From Paenibacillus nanensis (GTDB lineage: Bacteria > Bacillota > Bacilli > Paenibacillales > Paenibacillaceae): a stretch of DNA of 64,000 nt. Below are positions 15,364-23,061 of the stretch, one piece after another. Every line of letters starts with the position of its first letter. Position 1 is the stretch's first letter. Made by a program: the position numbers and the translations under genes. Below the pieces are notes generated by a model. It saw only the letters and a program-made list of their open reading frames with translations, did no database searches and had not been told where the DNA came from. Location of the stretch: the NCBI RefSeq assembly GCF_003583765.1, contig NZ_QXQA01000001.1:434001-498000 (forward strand), written 5' to 3'.

Positions 15364-17673
15364 TTAAGCGCCGATATGTTTGCTCCGGAATTGTCCGGGA
15401 GTCATGCCCTCCAGCTTGCGGAAGGAACGGATGAAGTTCTGCGGATTGTTATACTGCAGCCGCGACGCGATATCCTTGATCGACATGTCGGTTTCGGCGA
15501 GCCATCGCTTCGCCATCATGAACCGGTAAGTCGTCAAATATTCGCTGAAGGACAAATTCGTTTCCTTGCGGAACACGCTGCTCAAGTAATTGGCATTGTA
15601 GTGCAGCATGGCGGCGCATTCCTCAAGCGTAAGATCGGTGTCGTACTTGCGCTGAATCAGGTCGATGATCTTCTCCGAGATATTATGGTACTGCTCGTTC
15701 TGACGGTCGCGGAATATCCGGACTAGCGGCTCAACGAGCTTTCTCCAGAACCATTCCTCGATTTCATGCGCGATTTGCAGCTCGAATAATTCCTCGTATA
15801 GGGATTCATTCGTCTCATGGATTCGGCTCATCCCGATGCCGGATTCCTGCACTGCAATAATGAGGTTGTTCAGGAGGCGGGCAAGCGGAATCTGATAGTC
15901 TTGAGGCGAAAGCTCCATCGAAAAGATCGCTTGAAGCAGCTGCTTCAGCTGCTCGCGGGATTTATCCGCATCCGACAGCTTAATGGCGTCGAGCAGGTCG
16001 GCCTCCGTCTGGTTCGGATAATTCAGCAGCAAATAATGCTTGCCGGAGTTCAGCTTCTCATATTGGATAATGATGCCTTCGCCAAGCTTAATGCGCTGCT
16101 TGAGCGCCTCCAGCCCTTCGCGGTAGGCAAGCGGCAAATGCTCGAGCGAGTGGAACGGCAGCGATATGCCGATGCTGACCTGCAGATGCAAGTACTGCTG
16201 GATGTTGCTCTGCAGATGCTCCGTCAGCTCGTAGACATGATCCGTGAACTGCCTGGTGTCCTCATCGGCGCTGCCGAGCAGCGTCACGAGCGTCTGATCG
16301 ACCGTAACCGGAGCGAGGCGCGACTTGGGCTCGATAAGCTCCTCGATCACATTTTGAACGGCGAACAGCAGAAGATCGATATCGTTTCGTTCGAATCTTT
16401 CCGGGTCGAGCGTATCAATCTGCAGCGTAATGACGGCCATCGAGCGCCAGGACTGCAGAAGCGGTCTGTATTCATATTGAAGCAGCCGGTCCGTAAGCTC
16501 GGCGGGCTTGATCTGTCCCTGGTAAGCTTGAATCAAGGAAAAGGCTTGCACCTGCTGGAGGTGCCGGCTGACTTCGCTCTCCAGCTTGGAATTCGATTGG
16601 AACAGATGCTGGACCTGTTCGCTGATCATCTGGAATTCATTAACCGGCTTGAAGCCCGGGATTTCCGGTAAGCTTTCCTTCATCTGCCGGAGCAGCTTCT
16701 GGATCGGGGTATACATGCGCCGCGAACCGATCCAGGCTATCAGGAGGGACAAGACAAGCATAAGCGCGCAGACGTAAATCGTATACATGCCGATTTTGCG
16801 CGACTCCTGCATGATGCTGTCGACGGACACGGCGGACACATATTTCCAGCCGTTGAAGGCCGAGCCGTGAACGCTGATCGAATAATCTTTGCCGCCTATG
16901 ACGGCCGTGAACGGGCTGGATTCCCGGGAGAGCAGGCTTACGTCGGTTAATCCGGCTTCTTCGACCGGCCTGCCGATCAGCTCTTCATTCGGATGAAGCA
17001 GAATACGGTTCTGGTCATCAAGAATCATCATATCCGCAAAGGCTTCCTGCTCATATTGCAGAAATTCGCTCAGCGTGCAGGTCGGGATGTTGGCGATCGC
17101 GAGCGCGTATTTGTCGAGGCCGGTGGTAGGCAGCTTCTTCACCAGCGATATCGTATGCGGACAGCCGATGTTACCGGCGCTCTCCTCGCTGTAGTACCAC
17201 TTCGTCTGGCCCAGCATCCAGACGGTGTCCTCCGGAAGCTTCAGAAACTCCGTCAGCTGATCACGGTATTCGTAATCATCGAAACGGTATAAGCCTGAGT
17301 TTTTGATCATCCAGTTATGTTCCATATTGATGAGGATCACATCTTCAACCCTCGTATCGAACGATTGCATGTTGCGTAATTCCATGCTAAGGTCGTTATA
17401 CGTCATGAAATCGTTTACAGTTAACGGCTGCTCCATCGCCTTACGCATGACCGTGGAGTTCACCACTTGGTTGAGCGTATGATTGACGGTCGTAAGGATT
17501 TGCTCAACGTTGGCGCTCGTCTGCATGAGCAGCTGCATCTTGCCGTTGTGGACACGATTCTCGATTTCGTTCGACGAAGTGATATACGCGAATACGCCGA
17601 TGAAGATAACGGGAAGCGTGCTTAGCAAGAAACCAAATATCGTAAGCTTGTATAAAAAGGAACCAGATCGCAT
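15364..17673 (-). CDS. Membrane-bound AraC-family regulator (YtdP/YesS-like)
   Basis: The 769-residue protein has an N-terminal helix (residues about 9-31), an extracytoplasmic Cache-like sensor region (32-294), a second helix (295-316), a long cytoplasmic linker and a C-terminal AraC double helix-turn-helix (about 670-769, ending PQNFIRSFRKLEGMTPGQF). This layout is that of the single-component transmembrane AraC regulators YtdP and YesS of B. subtilis, which control pectic-sugar operons. GAGGTGA lies about 8 bases before the ATG at 17673, which is preferred over the further upstream ATG at 17742. It is divergent from a binding-protein gene, and direct 16-bp repeats lie between them. It probably senses the sugar or loaded binding protein outside the cell and activates the adjacent importer operon. 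Confidence 0.88.
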   Translation of the reverse strand: MRSGSFLYKLTIFGFLLSTLPVIFIGVFAYITSSNEIENRVHNGKMQLLMQTSANVEQILTTVNHTLNQVVNSTVMRKAMEQPLTVNDFMTYNDLSMELRNMQSFDTRVEDVILINMEHNWMIKNSGLYRFDDYEYRDQLTEFLKLPEDTVWMLGQTKWYYSEESAGNIGCPHTISLVKKLPTTGLDKYALAIANIPTCTLSEFLQYEQEAFADMMILDDQNRILLHPNEELIGRPVEEAGLTDVSLLSRESSPFTAVIGGKDYSISVHGSAFNGWKYVSAVSVDSIMQESRKIGMYTIYVCALMLVLSLLIAWIGSRRMYTPIQKLLRQMKESLPEIPGFKPVNEFQMISEQVQHLFQSNSKLESEVSRHLQQVQAFSLIQAYQGQIKPAELTDRLLQYEYRPLLQSWRSMAVITLQIDTLDPERFERNDIDLLLFAVQNVIEELIEPKSRLAPVTVDQTLVTLLGSADEDTRQFTDHVYELTEHLQSNIQQYLHLQVSIGISLPFHSLEHLPLAYREGLEALKQRIKLGEGIIIQYEKLNSGKHYLLLNYPNQTEADLLDAIKLSDADKSREQLKQLLQAIFSMELSPQDYQIPLARLLNNLIIAVQESGIGMSRIHETNESLYEELFELQIAHEIEEWFWRKLVEPLVRIFRDRQNEQYHNISEKIIDLIQRKYDTDLTLEECAAMLHYNANYLSSVFRKETNLSFSEYLTTYRFMMAKRWLAETDMSIKDIASRLQYNNPQNFIRSFRKLEGMTPGQFRSKHIGA

Positions 17674-17734
17674 TCGGATACTCACCTCGCAGCCATAGAT
17701 AGTTCCATCATAGTAGAGATTCGATGATTCGGAA

Positions 17735-17769
17735 ATAATCATCTTCTCAGCGGATAATCATGGTCTCAG
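17735..17769. repeat. Tandem direct repeat, likely regulator-binding sites
   Basis: ATAATCATCTTCTCAG (17735-17750) and ATAATCATGGTCTCAG (17754-17769) match at 14 of 16 positions, with starts 19 bases apart, about two helical turns, as is usual for AraC-type direct-repeat sites. They lie between the regulator gene and the first binding-protein gene. A third copy lies in front of the second binding-protein gene. Confidence 0.75.
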
Positions 17770-17803
17770 AATTCGCTGGAATACCACGTGTGGGGGGAAG
17801 CCT

Positions 17804-19327
17804 ATGATATCACAACGCGATCATGTCAGTCATCCGAAATTTAGATATGTTTCAATCATATGGGTTTTGCTGTTGGCTGTGCTGCTTACCGCTTGCAGCA
17901 AAGGCCCGGGGACTCCCGCGGCGTCGGCGGAAGCAAGGAAGCCGGTCGTTTCGATCATGGCTCCGCTCCACTTCCCGCACCCCCCTCATGAAGATGTCGT
18001 GCAGGAGATCGAGCGGAGGACAGGCGTCGAGCTGGAGATTGTTTGGGTGCCTAACGAAATCTATACCGACAAAATGAACACCTCGCTGACGACGAATTCC
18101 ATGAAAAAAGTGACGTTTGTGAAAAATACGGATTACGTCTTTCTGAAAACGTCGATCCGCTCCGGCGCGTTTTGGGAAATCGGTCCTTACTTGAAGGACT
18201 ATCCGAATTTGAAGCATCTGAATACGGATATTTTGCAGCAAGCCGCGGTCGAGGGGAAAATATACGGATTGTATACGGAAAGGCCGTCCTCCCGTCAAGG
18301 CGTCATTCTGCGCAAGGATTGGCTGGATGCGCTGCAGATGAAGGAGCCGGGCACGATCGAGGAGCTGTACGAAGTCATTCGGCGCTTCACCCAAGACGAT
18401 CCGGACCGGAACGGCCAACATGACACGATTGGGCTGACAGATCGGAACGACCTGATCTATGGCGCGTTCAAAACGCTCAGCTCGTATTTCGGCGCGCCGA
18501 ATAATTGGGGCGTTGAAGGAGAACGGCTTATTCCGGAATTCGAGACGCAGCCTTATTTTGACACAATGGACTTTATGAAGAGGCTGTACGCAGAGGGGCT
18601 GATGAATCAGGACTTCGCCGTCACCAGCAAGCAGATGCAGCGCGACCTGCTCATCCGCGGCAAAGCCGGCGTCTACATCGGCAGCATGACGGATGTGCAG
18701 CGGCTGGCGGATGAAGCGCAGAAGATCAACCCGGAGGCCGAATTTACAGTCGTGAATCGAATCAAAGGCCCTACCGGATACCATGTATGGTCGATCCCCA
18801 ATTATAACGGGCTGTACTTGTTCTCGAAAAAGGCGATTCCGACGGAAGAGGAGCTGCGGCGCATTCTGCAATTTTTCGATTCCACCATGGAGAAGGACGT
18901 GGCGAATATGCTGCGTTACGGATTTGAAGGACGCCACTACCTCGTCAAGGACGGGAAGGTTGTGCTGCCCGAGGAATCGTCCCAGAAGCGGGTAACCGAG
19001 GTTAACGCGCTCCACGCCCTGATGATTGCGGACTTAAGCAATCCGAACCTCATGCGCGTATCGGAAGGCGAACCGCTTATGGAGTTCGCGGAACAGCTGA
19101 GCCAGGATAATGAAAAATTTATCGTAAAAGATCCTGTCGCCCATCTGGAATCGGCAACGTATGACGAGCGGGGGGCAGCCTTGTATAAGATCGTTTCCGA
19201 TGCGACCTACAACTATATGCTGGGCCATATTGGCAAGGAACAATTCCGGGAAGAAATACGCCGTTGGAGAGAAGAAGGCGGAGATGCGATGATTCAGGAA
19301 TATACGAAAGCCTATTTCGGGGAATAA
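17804..19327 (+). CDS. Extracellular sugar-binding lipoprotein (LplA/YtcQ-like), copy 1
   Basis: The 507-residue lipoprotein has a lipobox LLTAC (Cys32) after an N-terminal helix, then a long family-1 solute-binding protein. Segments such as FTQDDPDRNGQHDTIGLTDR and YGAFKTLSSYFGAPNNWG are characteristic of the LplA/YtcQ group, including the Ca2+-binding-like DxDxxG loop. It should deliver an oligosaccharide to the permease pair encoded downstream. A GGGGGG ribosome site lies 6 bases before the ATG. It is clearly paralogous to the next gene, shares the regulatory motif with it, and ends in a strong terminator. The partner ATPase is not in this window, as expected for this family, which uses a shared MsmX-type ATPase. 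Confidence 0.88.
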   Translation: MISQRDHVSHPKFRYVSIIWVLLLAVLLTACSKGPGTPAASAEARKPVVSIMAPLHFPHPPHEDVVQEIERRTGVELEIVWVPNEIYTDKMNTSLTTNSMKKVTFVKNTDYVFLKTSIRSGAFWEIGPYLKDYPNLKHLNTDILQQAAVEGKIYGLYTERPSSRQGVILRKDWLDALQMKEPGTIEELYEVIRRFTQDDPDRNGQHDTIGLTDRNDLIYGAFKTLSSYFGAPNNWGVEGERLIPEFETQPYFDTMDFMKRLYAEGLMNQDFAVTSKQMQRDLLIRGKAGVYIGSMTDVQRLADEAQKINPEAEFTVVNRIKGPTGYHVWSIPNYNGLYLFSKKAIPTEEELRRILQFFDSTMEKDVANMLRYGFEGRHYLVKDGKVVLPEESSQKRVTEVNALHALMIADLSNPNLMRVSEGEPLMEFAEQLSQDNEKFIVKDPVAHLESATYDERGAALYKIVSDATYNYMLGHIGKEQFREEIRRWREEGGDAMIQEYTKAYFGE

Positions 19328-19348
19328 AGCCTGTCCCCGCCGAACGAA

Positions 19349-19376
19349 CCGCGACGCTGAGCCGTCGCGGTTTTTT
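19349..19376 (+). terminator. Terminator of binding-protein gene 1
   Basis: CCGCGACG (19349-19356) and CGTCGCGG (19363-19370) form a perfect 8-bp stem with a six-base loop, followed by six T. Confidence 0.92.
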
Positions 19377-19394
19377 GTGTCTTTAGCTCACCTC

Positions 19395-19410
19395 ATAATC
19401 ATGATCTCAG
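19395..19410. promoter_or_regulatory. Third copy of the 16-bp regulator motif
   Basis: ATAATCATGATCTCAG repeats the motif found twice in front of copy 1. A degenerate half (ending GCTCAC, 19376-19391) sits 19 bases upstream with the same phasing. It implies that the second binding protein and the downstream permeases have their own promoter controlled by the same regulator. Confidence 0.65.
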
Positions 19411-19415
19411 GCGAC

Positions 19416-19475
19416 AAGCAGGAACGGCCGGAACTGTTCCAAGGATTGTAGCGGCACCGCGGTTCCTGCTTTTAT
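19416..19475 (+). other. Leader hairpin with alternative pairing
   Basis: AAGCAGGAAC (19416-19425) pairs perfectly with GTTCCTGCTT (19462-19471). Inside lies a second self-pairing element (GGAAC/GTTCC, 19430-19440), and its arms can also pair with the outer ones. A short T run follows. It could be an attenuator, an mRNA stabiliser or a weak terminator. Confidence 0.5.
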
Positions 19476-19477
19476 GC

Positions 19478-19491
19478 TGAAAGCGTAATCA
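19478..19491 (+). promoter_or_regulatory. cre-like (CcpA) site
   Basis: TGAAAGCGTAATCA fits the cre consensus TGWNANCGNTNWCA with one mismatch. It sits about 17 bases before the ribosome site of the second binding-protein gene, so catabolite repression by a roadblock is possible. Confidence 0.45.
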
Positions 19492-19523
19492 AAACCAAAT
19501 TGTTCATGGAGGGGTATGCAAAG

Positions 19524-21086
19524 ATGAGAAAGAAATCAATGCTTTTGGTGCTGAGCGCGATGCTGGCATTCGTGCTTGTGCTCTCGGCTTGCTCCGATCA
19601 ATCCGGCAGCAACAACAACCAGCCTTCGCCGTCCGCAGACAGCGGCTCGGCAAGCGAGAAGCCGTCAGAGGCGCCTCCGGCTAACGAAGAGCCTACGGAA
19701 ATTACGATCATGCTGCCGCTGAATATCGCGGAGACGCCGCCGGACACGATTAAGACGGAGCTTGAGAAGCTGACGAACACGAAGCTGACGTATCAATTTT
19801 TCCCTGCCGACACGTACGAAGAGAAATTGAACGCTTCCTTCGCGACGGGCTCGCTGCCGCAGGTTACGTATTTGAAAAACCAGGCGACGTTCATTAAGTT
19901 CAAAGAAGCGATTCGCGACGGCCAATTCTGGGAGATCGGACCGTACCTCTCCGAATTCGAAAACCTGGGCAAATTGAAGGAGTCGATTCTGAATAACACG
20001 AAGGTTGACGGCAAGATTTATTCGTTATATATCGGCCGGCCGCTTGCCCGCCAAGGCTTGATCTACCGCAAGGACTGGGCGGATAACCTCGGTCTCTCGG
20101 CTCCTCAGACAACGGAGGATCTGTTCGCGATGGCCAAGGCGTTCACGGAGGACGACCCGGACAAGGACGGTCAAGACAACACGGTTGGTTTGACGGACCG
20201 GAACGACCTGATCTACGGCGCGTTTAAGACGTTGTCTTCGGCCTTCGGCACGCCGAACAACTGGGGCGAGAAGGACGGACAGCTCTTGCCGGAATTTATG
20301 TTCCCTGAATATATCGAGACGATGGATTATATGAAGCGGCTTCGCGATGCGGGCTACATGAACAAAGATTTTGCCGCCACGAGCAAAACGGATCAAGTGA
20401 ATATGTTCCAGAGCGGCGAAGCGGGTCTGTATATCGGCTCCATGCAAGACGTAAACAGTCTGTATAACAATCTGGTGAAAAATGTGCCGACCGCTGAAGT
20501 TGCGACGCATAACAAAATTACGAAGCCGGGCGGCGAGTTCGGCATTTGGGCGATTCCTGGCTATAACAACGTCGTATTGTTCCCGAAAAGCGCCATCAAG
20601 ACGGAGGACGAGCTGAAGAAGGTGCTGGCGTTCTTCGACAAGATGATGACGCCTGAAGTAGCCAACCTCATGTATTGGGGAATCGAGGGCACGCATTACA
20701 CGGTTGTAGACGGCAAAGCCAAAGAAATGGACGACAAAGACAAGATCGAGCGCGAAGTGAAGGGCTTCAAGGACAGCGTAATCGGGGAGCCGGAAACAAA
20801 CGGCCAGTATACAGGCTACCACGAGCTTCAAGCGCGCATTGACGCGGAGAAATTTATTATCGAGAACGAACCGGTCGCGATTCATGACCCGACGGCGCCG
20901 CTTGATTCCGCCACCTATACGGAGAAAGGCCAGGAGCTGCAGAAGATCATTACGGACGCCACGTACCAATACATCTACGGCGACATCGACAAAGCCGGAT
21001 TCGAGAAGGCGATCGAGGATTGGAAGTCGCGCGGCGGTCAGAAAATCATCGACGAATATACAGCGGCGTACAAGGCAAACCAATAA
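19524..21086 (+). CDS. Extracellular sugar-binding lipoprotein (LplA/YtcQ-like), copy 2
   Basis: The 520-residue lipoprotein has a lipobox LSAC after a short signal sequence, a Ser/Pro-rich linker, and the same fold and landmarks as copy 1 (FTEDDPDKDGQDNTVGLTDR; YGAFKTLSSAFGTPNNWG). GGAGGGG lies 9 bases before the ATG at 19524; the ATG at 19500 precedes the ribosome site and is not used. It is the first gene of the importer operon, followed by a hairpin and the two permeases. Having two binding proteins for one permease pair suggests two substrates or two affinities. The likely substrate is a pectic (galacturonate-containing) oligosaccharide, inferred from the neighbouring GH28 enzyme and the nearby uxaC. 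Confidence 0.9.
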   Translation: MRKKSMLLVLSAMLAFVLVLSACSDQSGSNNNQPSPSADSGSASEKPSEAPPANEEPTEITIMLPLNIAETPPDTIKTELEKLTNTKLTYQFFPADTYEEKLNASFATGSLPQVTYLKNQATFIKFKEAIRDGQFWEIGPYLSEFENLGKLKESILNNTKVDGKIYSLYIGRPLARQGLIYRKDWADNLGLSAPQTTEDLFAMAKAFTEDDPDKDGQDNTVGLTDRNDLIYGAFKTLSSAFGTPNNWGEKDGQLLPEFMFPEYIETMDYMKRLRDAGYMNKDFAATSKTDQVNMFQSGEAGLYIGSMQDVNSLYNNLVKNVPTAEVATHNKITKPGGEFGIWAIPGYNNVVLFPKSAIKTEDELKKVLAFFDKMMTPEVANLMYWGIEGTHYTVVDGKAKEMDDKDKIEREVKGFKDSVIGEPETNGQYTGYHELQARIDAEKFIIENEPVAIHDPTAPLDSATYTEKGQELQKIITDATYQYIYGDIDKAGFEKAIEDWKSRGGQKIIDEYTAAYKANQ

Positions 21087-21095
21087 GCCGGTTTG

Positions 21096-21133
21096 GAGGA
21101 GACTGCTGCACGCCCGGGCAGTCTCTTCCTCCT
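21096..21133 (+). other. Intercistronic hairpin between binding protein and permeases
   Basis: GAGACTGC (21099-21106) and GCAGTCTC (21118-21125) pair perfectly and the stem extends through GGAGGA/TCCTCC with a bulge. No T run follows, so it more likely stabilises the upstream mRNA or reduces permease expression than stops all transcription. Confidence 0.6.
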
Positions 21134-21183
21134 CTAAGCGTTCATCTGACGAAGGCTAACCGGAGATAGAGAGGGTGGAGAAG

Positions 21184-22143
21184 ATGCAAGAAGCAAGAGC
21201 GGAGGTATTGGAGCTCATCCCGCCGAAGCCCCGCAGGCACAGCGAGCTGAAAAAGCGCATTTGGAAAAACAAGCTGCTCTATCTGATGGCGCTTCCGGGT
21301 ATTTTATTTTTCATATTGTTCAAATATGTGCCGATGTACGGGCTTGTCATCTCGCTTCAGGATTTCAAGCCGTATCAAGGCATTCGCGGCAGCGAGTGGG
21401 TAGGGCTCGAGCACTTCAAGCGTTTGTTCACCGAGCCTGACTTTCTGATGATATTGACGAACACGCTTGTGCTGTTCGGCATGAATTTGCTGTTTTTCTT
21501 TCCGATACCGATCATTCTTGCTTTAATGCTGAACGAGGTTCGGATCGCGGTTTTTAAACGGACGGTGCAGACTTTAGTATACATTCCGCATTTTATGTCC
21601 TGGGTTATTATCGTATCGATCAGCTATGTGATGCTGACGATGGACGGCGGTATTATCAATGAATTAATTGCTTACTTCGGCGGGGAAAAGATTAACTTCC
21701 TGCTGAGCTCTGAATGGTTCCGGCCCATGTATATCCTGCAGGTCATTTGGCGCGAGGCCGGGTGGGGGACGATTATTTATTTGGCGGCCATTGCGGCGAT
21801 TGATCCCGGGCTGTACGAAGCGGCTCGCATTGACGGCGCGGGCAGGTTCCGCCAGATTTGGCATATTACGCTTCCCGCGATCCGAAGCGTCATTATCGTG
21901 CTGCTGATTTTGAAAATCGGCGATGTGCTTGAGCTTGGCTTCGAGCATGTCTATCTGCTGCTTAATTCGATGAACCGCGGCGTCGGAGAAATTATCGACA
22001 CGTACGTCTATACGGCCGGTCTGCAGCAAGGCCAGTTCAGCTACAGCACCGCCATCGGCTTTTTCAAATCGTTTATCGGTCTCATCCTCGTTATGGCAGC
22101 CAACTGGCTGGCCAAACGGATGGGGGAAGACGGCGTGTATTAA
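21184..22143 (+). CDS. ABC sugar transporter permease (LplB/YteP-like)
   Basis: The 319-residue permease has six predicted helices and the ATPase-contact loop EAARIDGAGRFRQIWHITLP (EAA motif), typical of the LplB/YteP class. It pairs with the following permease to form the channel for the oligosaccharide bound by the preceding lipoproteins. The ATG at 21184 has GAGGG 8 bases before it and is preferred to the GTG at 21175. It follows the intercistronic hairpin in the operon. Confidence 0.92.
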   Translation: MQEARAEVLELIPPKPRRHSELKKRIWKNKLLYLMALPGILFFILFKYVPMYGLVISLQDFKPYQGIRGSEWVGLEHFKRLFTEPDFLMILTNTLVLFGMNLLFFFPIPIILALMLNEVRIAVFKRTVQTLVYIPHFMSWVIIVSISYVMLTMDGGIINELIAYFGGEKINFLLSSEWFRPMYILQVIWREAGWGTIIYLAAIAAIDPGLYEAARIDGAGRFRQIWHITLPAIRSVIIVLLILKIGDVLELGFEHVYLLLNSMNRGVGEIIDTYVYTAGLQQGQFSYSTAIGFFKSFIGLILVMAANWLAKRMGEDGVY

Positions 22144-22167
22144 TCGCTGCGAGAGGAGTTACCCGTT

Positions 22168-23043
22168 ATGGTTCAAGATAAGACGTTATCCAGCAGGCTG
22201 TTCGATATCGTAAATTACGCGCTGCTGACGATCATCGCTTTGATCGCATTTATCCCGTTCGTCCATGTGGTCGCAGGCTCGTTCACGACCTCGGCCGAGA
22301 TCGCCGCGAAAAAATTCGTGCTTATTCCGACCGTTTATAGTTTGGATGCTTACCAATACATCTTCTCAACAAATACGATTTTCCGCGCAATGAGCGTTTC
22401 GGTTGTCGTCACCTTGGTAGGCACCGCATTCAGCATGCTCGTTACCGCGCTGCTTGGGTACGCGCTGGCGCGGCGGGATTTGGACGGCCGCAGAGTGCTC
22501 ATGTTCATGGTCGTGTTCACCATGCTGTTCAACGGCGGTCTCATTCCGACCTTTCTCGTCGTGCGGGAGGTCGGGCTGATCGATTCTTACGCCGCGCTGG
22601 TCGTGCCGATCGCGGTCAACGCTTTTAATCTCATCATTCTGAAAAACTTTTTCCAGAACATTCCCGAAGGACTCGAAGAATCGGCGAAGATCGACGGCTG
22701 CAACGATTTCGGGATTTTATTCCGCATCGTGCTGCCGCTGTCGCTTCCGGCGATCGCCACGATATCGCTGTTCTATGCGGTTACGTACTGGAACACGTAT
22801 TTGAACGCGATTTTATATTTGAACGACGCGGCCAAATGGCCGATACAGGTGCTGCTTCGCCAAATCGTAATTTTGGCCAGCGGACTGGACGCCGACGCGT
22901 CCCTCGACAGCGAGGTGCCTCCTCCGGATCAAGCGGTGAAGATGGCCGTTATCGTCGTCGCGACAATACCGATATTGGCCGTCTATCCCTTCCTGCAGAA
23001 ACACTTTGCCAAAGGCGCGCTGCTCGGGTCCATTAAAGGATAG
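22168..23043 (+). CDS. ABC sugar transporter permease (YtcP-like)
   Basis: The 291-residue permease has six helices and the EAA loop EESAKIDGCNDFGILFRIVLP; its C-terminus (PFLQKHFAKGALLGSIKG) is the conserved end of YtcP-type permeases. GAGGAG lies about 9 bases before the ATG. It starts 24 bases after the first permease and 18 bases before the GH28 gene, so all are in one operon. Confidence 0.93.
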   Translation: MVQDKTLSSRLFDIVNYALLTIIALIAFIPFVHVVAGSFTTSAEIAAKKFVLIPTVYSLDAYQYIFSTNTIFRAMSVSVVVTLVGTAFSMLVTALLGYALARRDLDGRRVLMFMVVFTMLFNGGLIPTFLVVREVGLIDSYAALVVPIAVNAFNLIILKNFFQNIPEGLEESAKIDGCNDFGILFRIVLPLSLPAIATISLFYAVTYWNTYLNAILYLNDAAKWPIQVLLRQIVILASGLDADASLDSEVPPPDQAVKMAVIVVATIPILAVYPFLQKHFAKGALLGSIKG

Positions 23044-23061
23044 AAGGGGAGGCGGCTGCGG

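Noticed and set aside
17852..19015. 387-codon minus-strand frame inside binding-protein gene 1
   Set aside because: Shadow frame; highly basic composition, no ribosome site, and a paralogous shadow appears in copy 2.
20025..21083. 352-codon minus-strand frame inside binding-protein gene 2
   Set aside because: Same kind of shadow as in copy 1; GC-driven long antisense frame.
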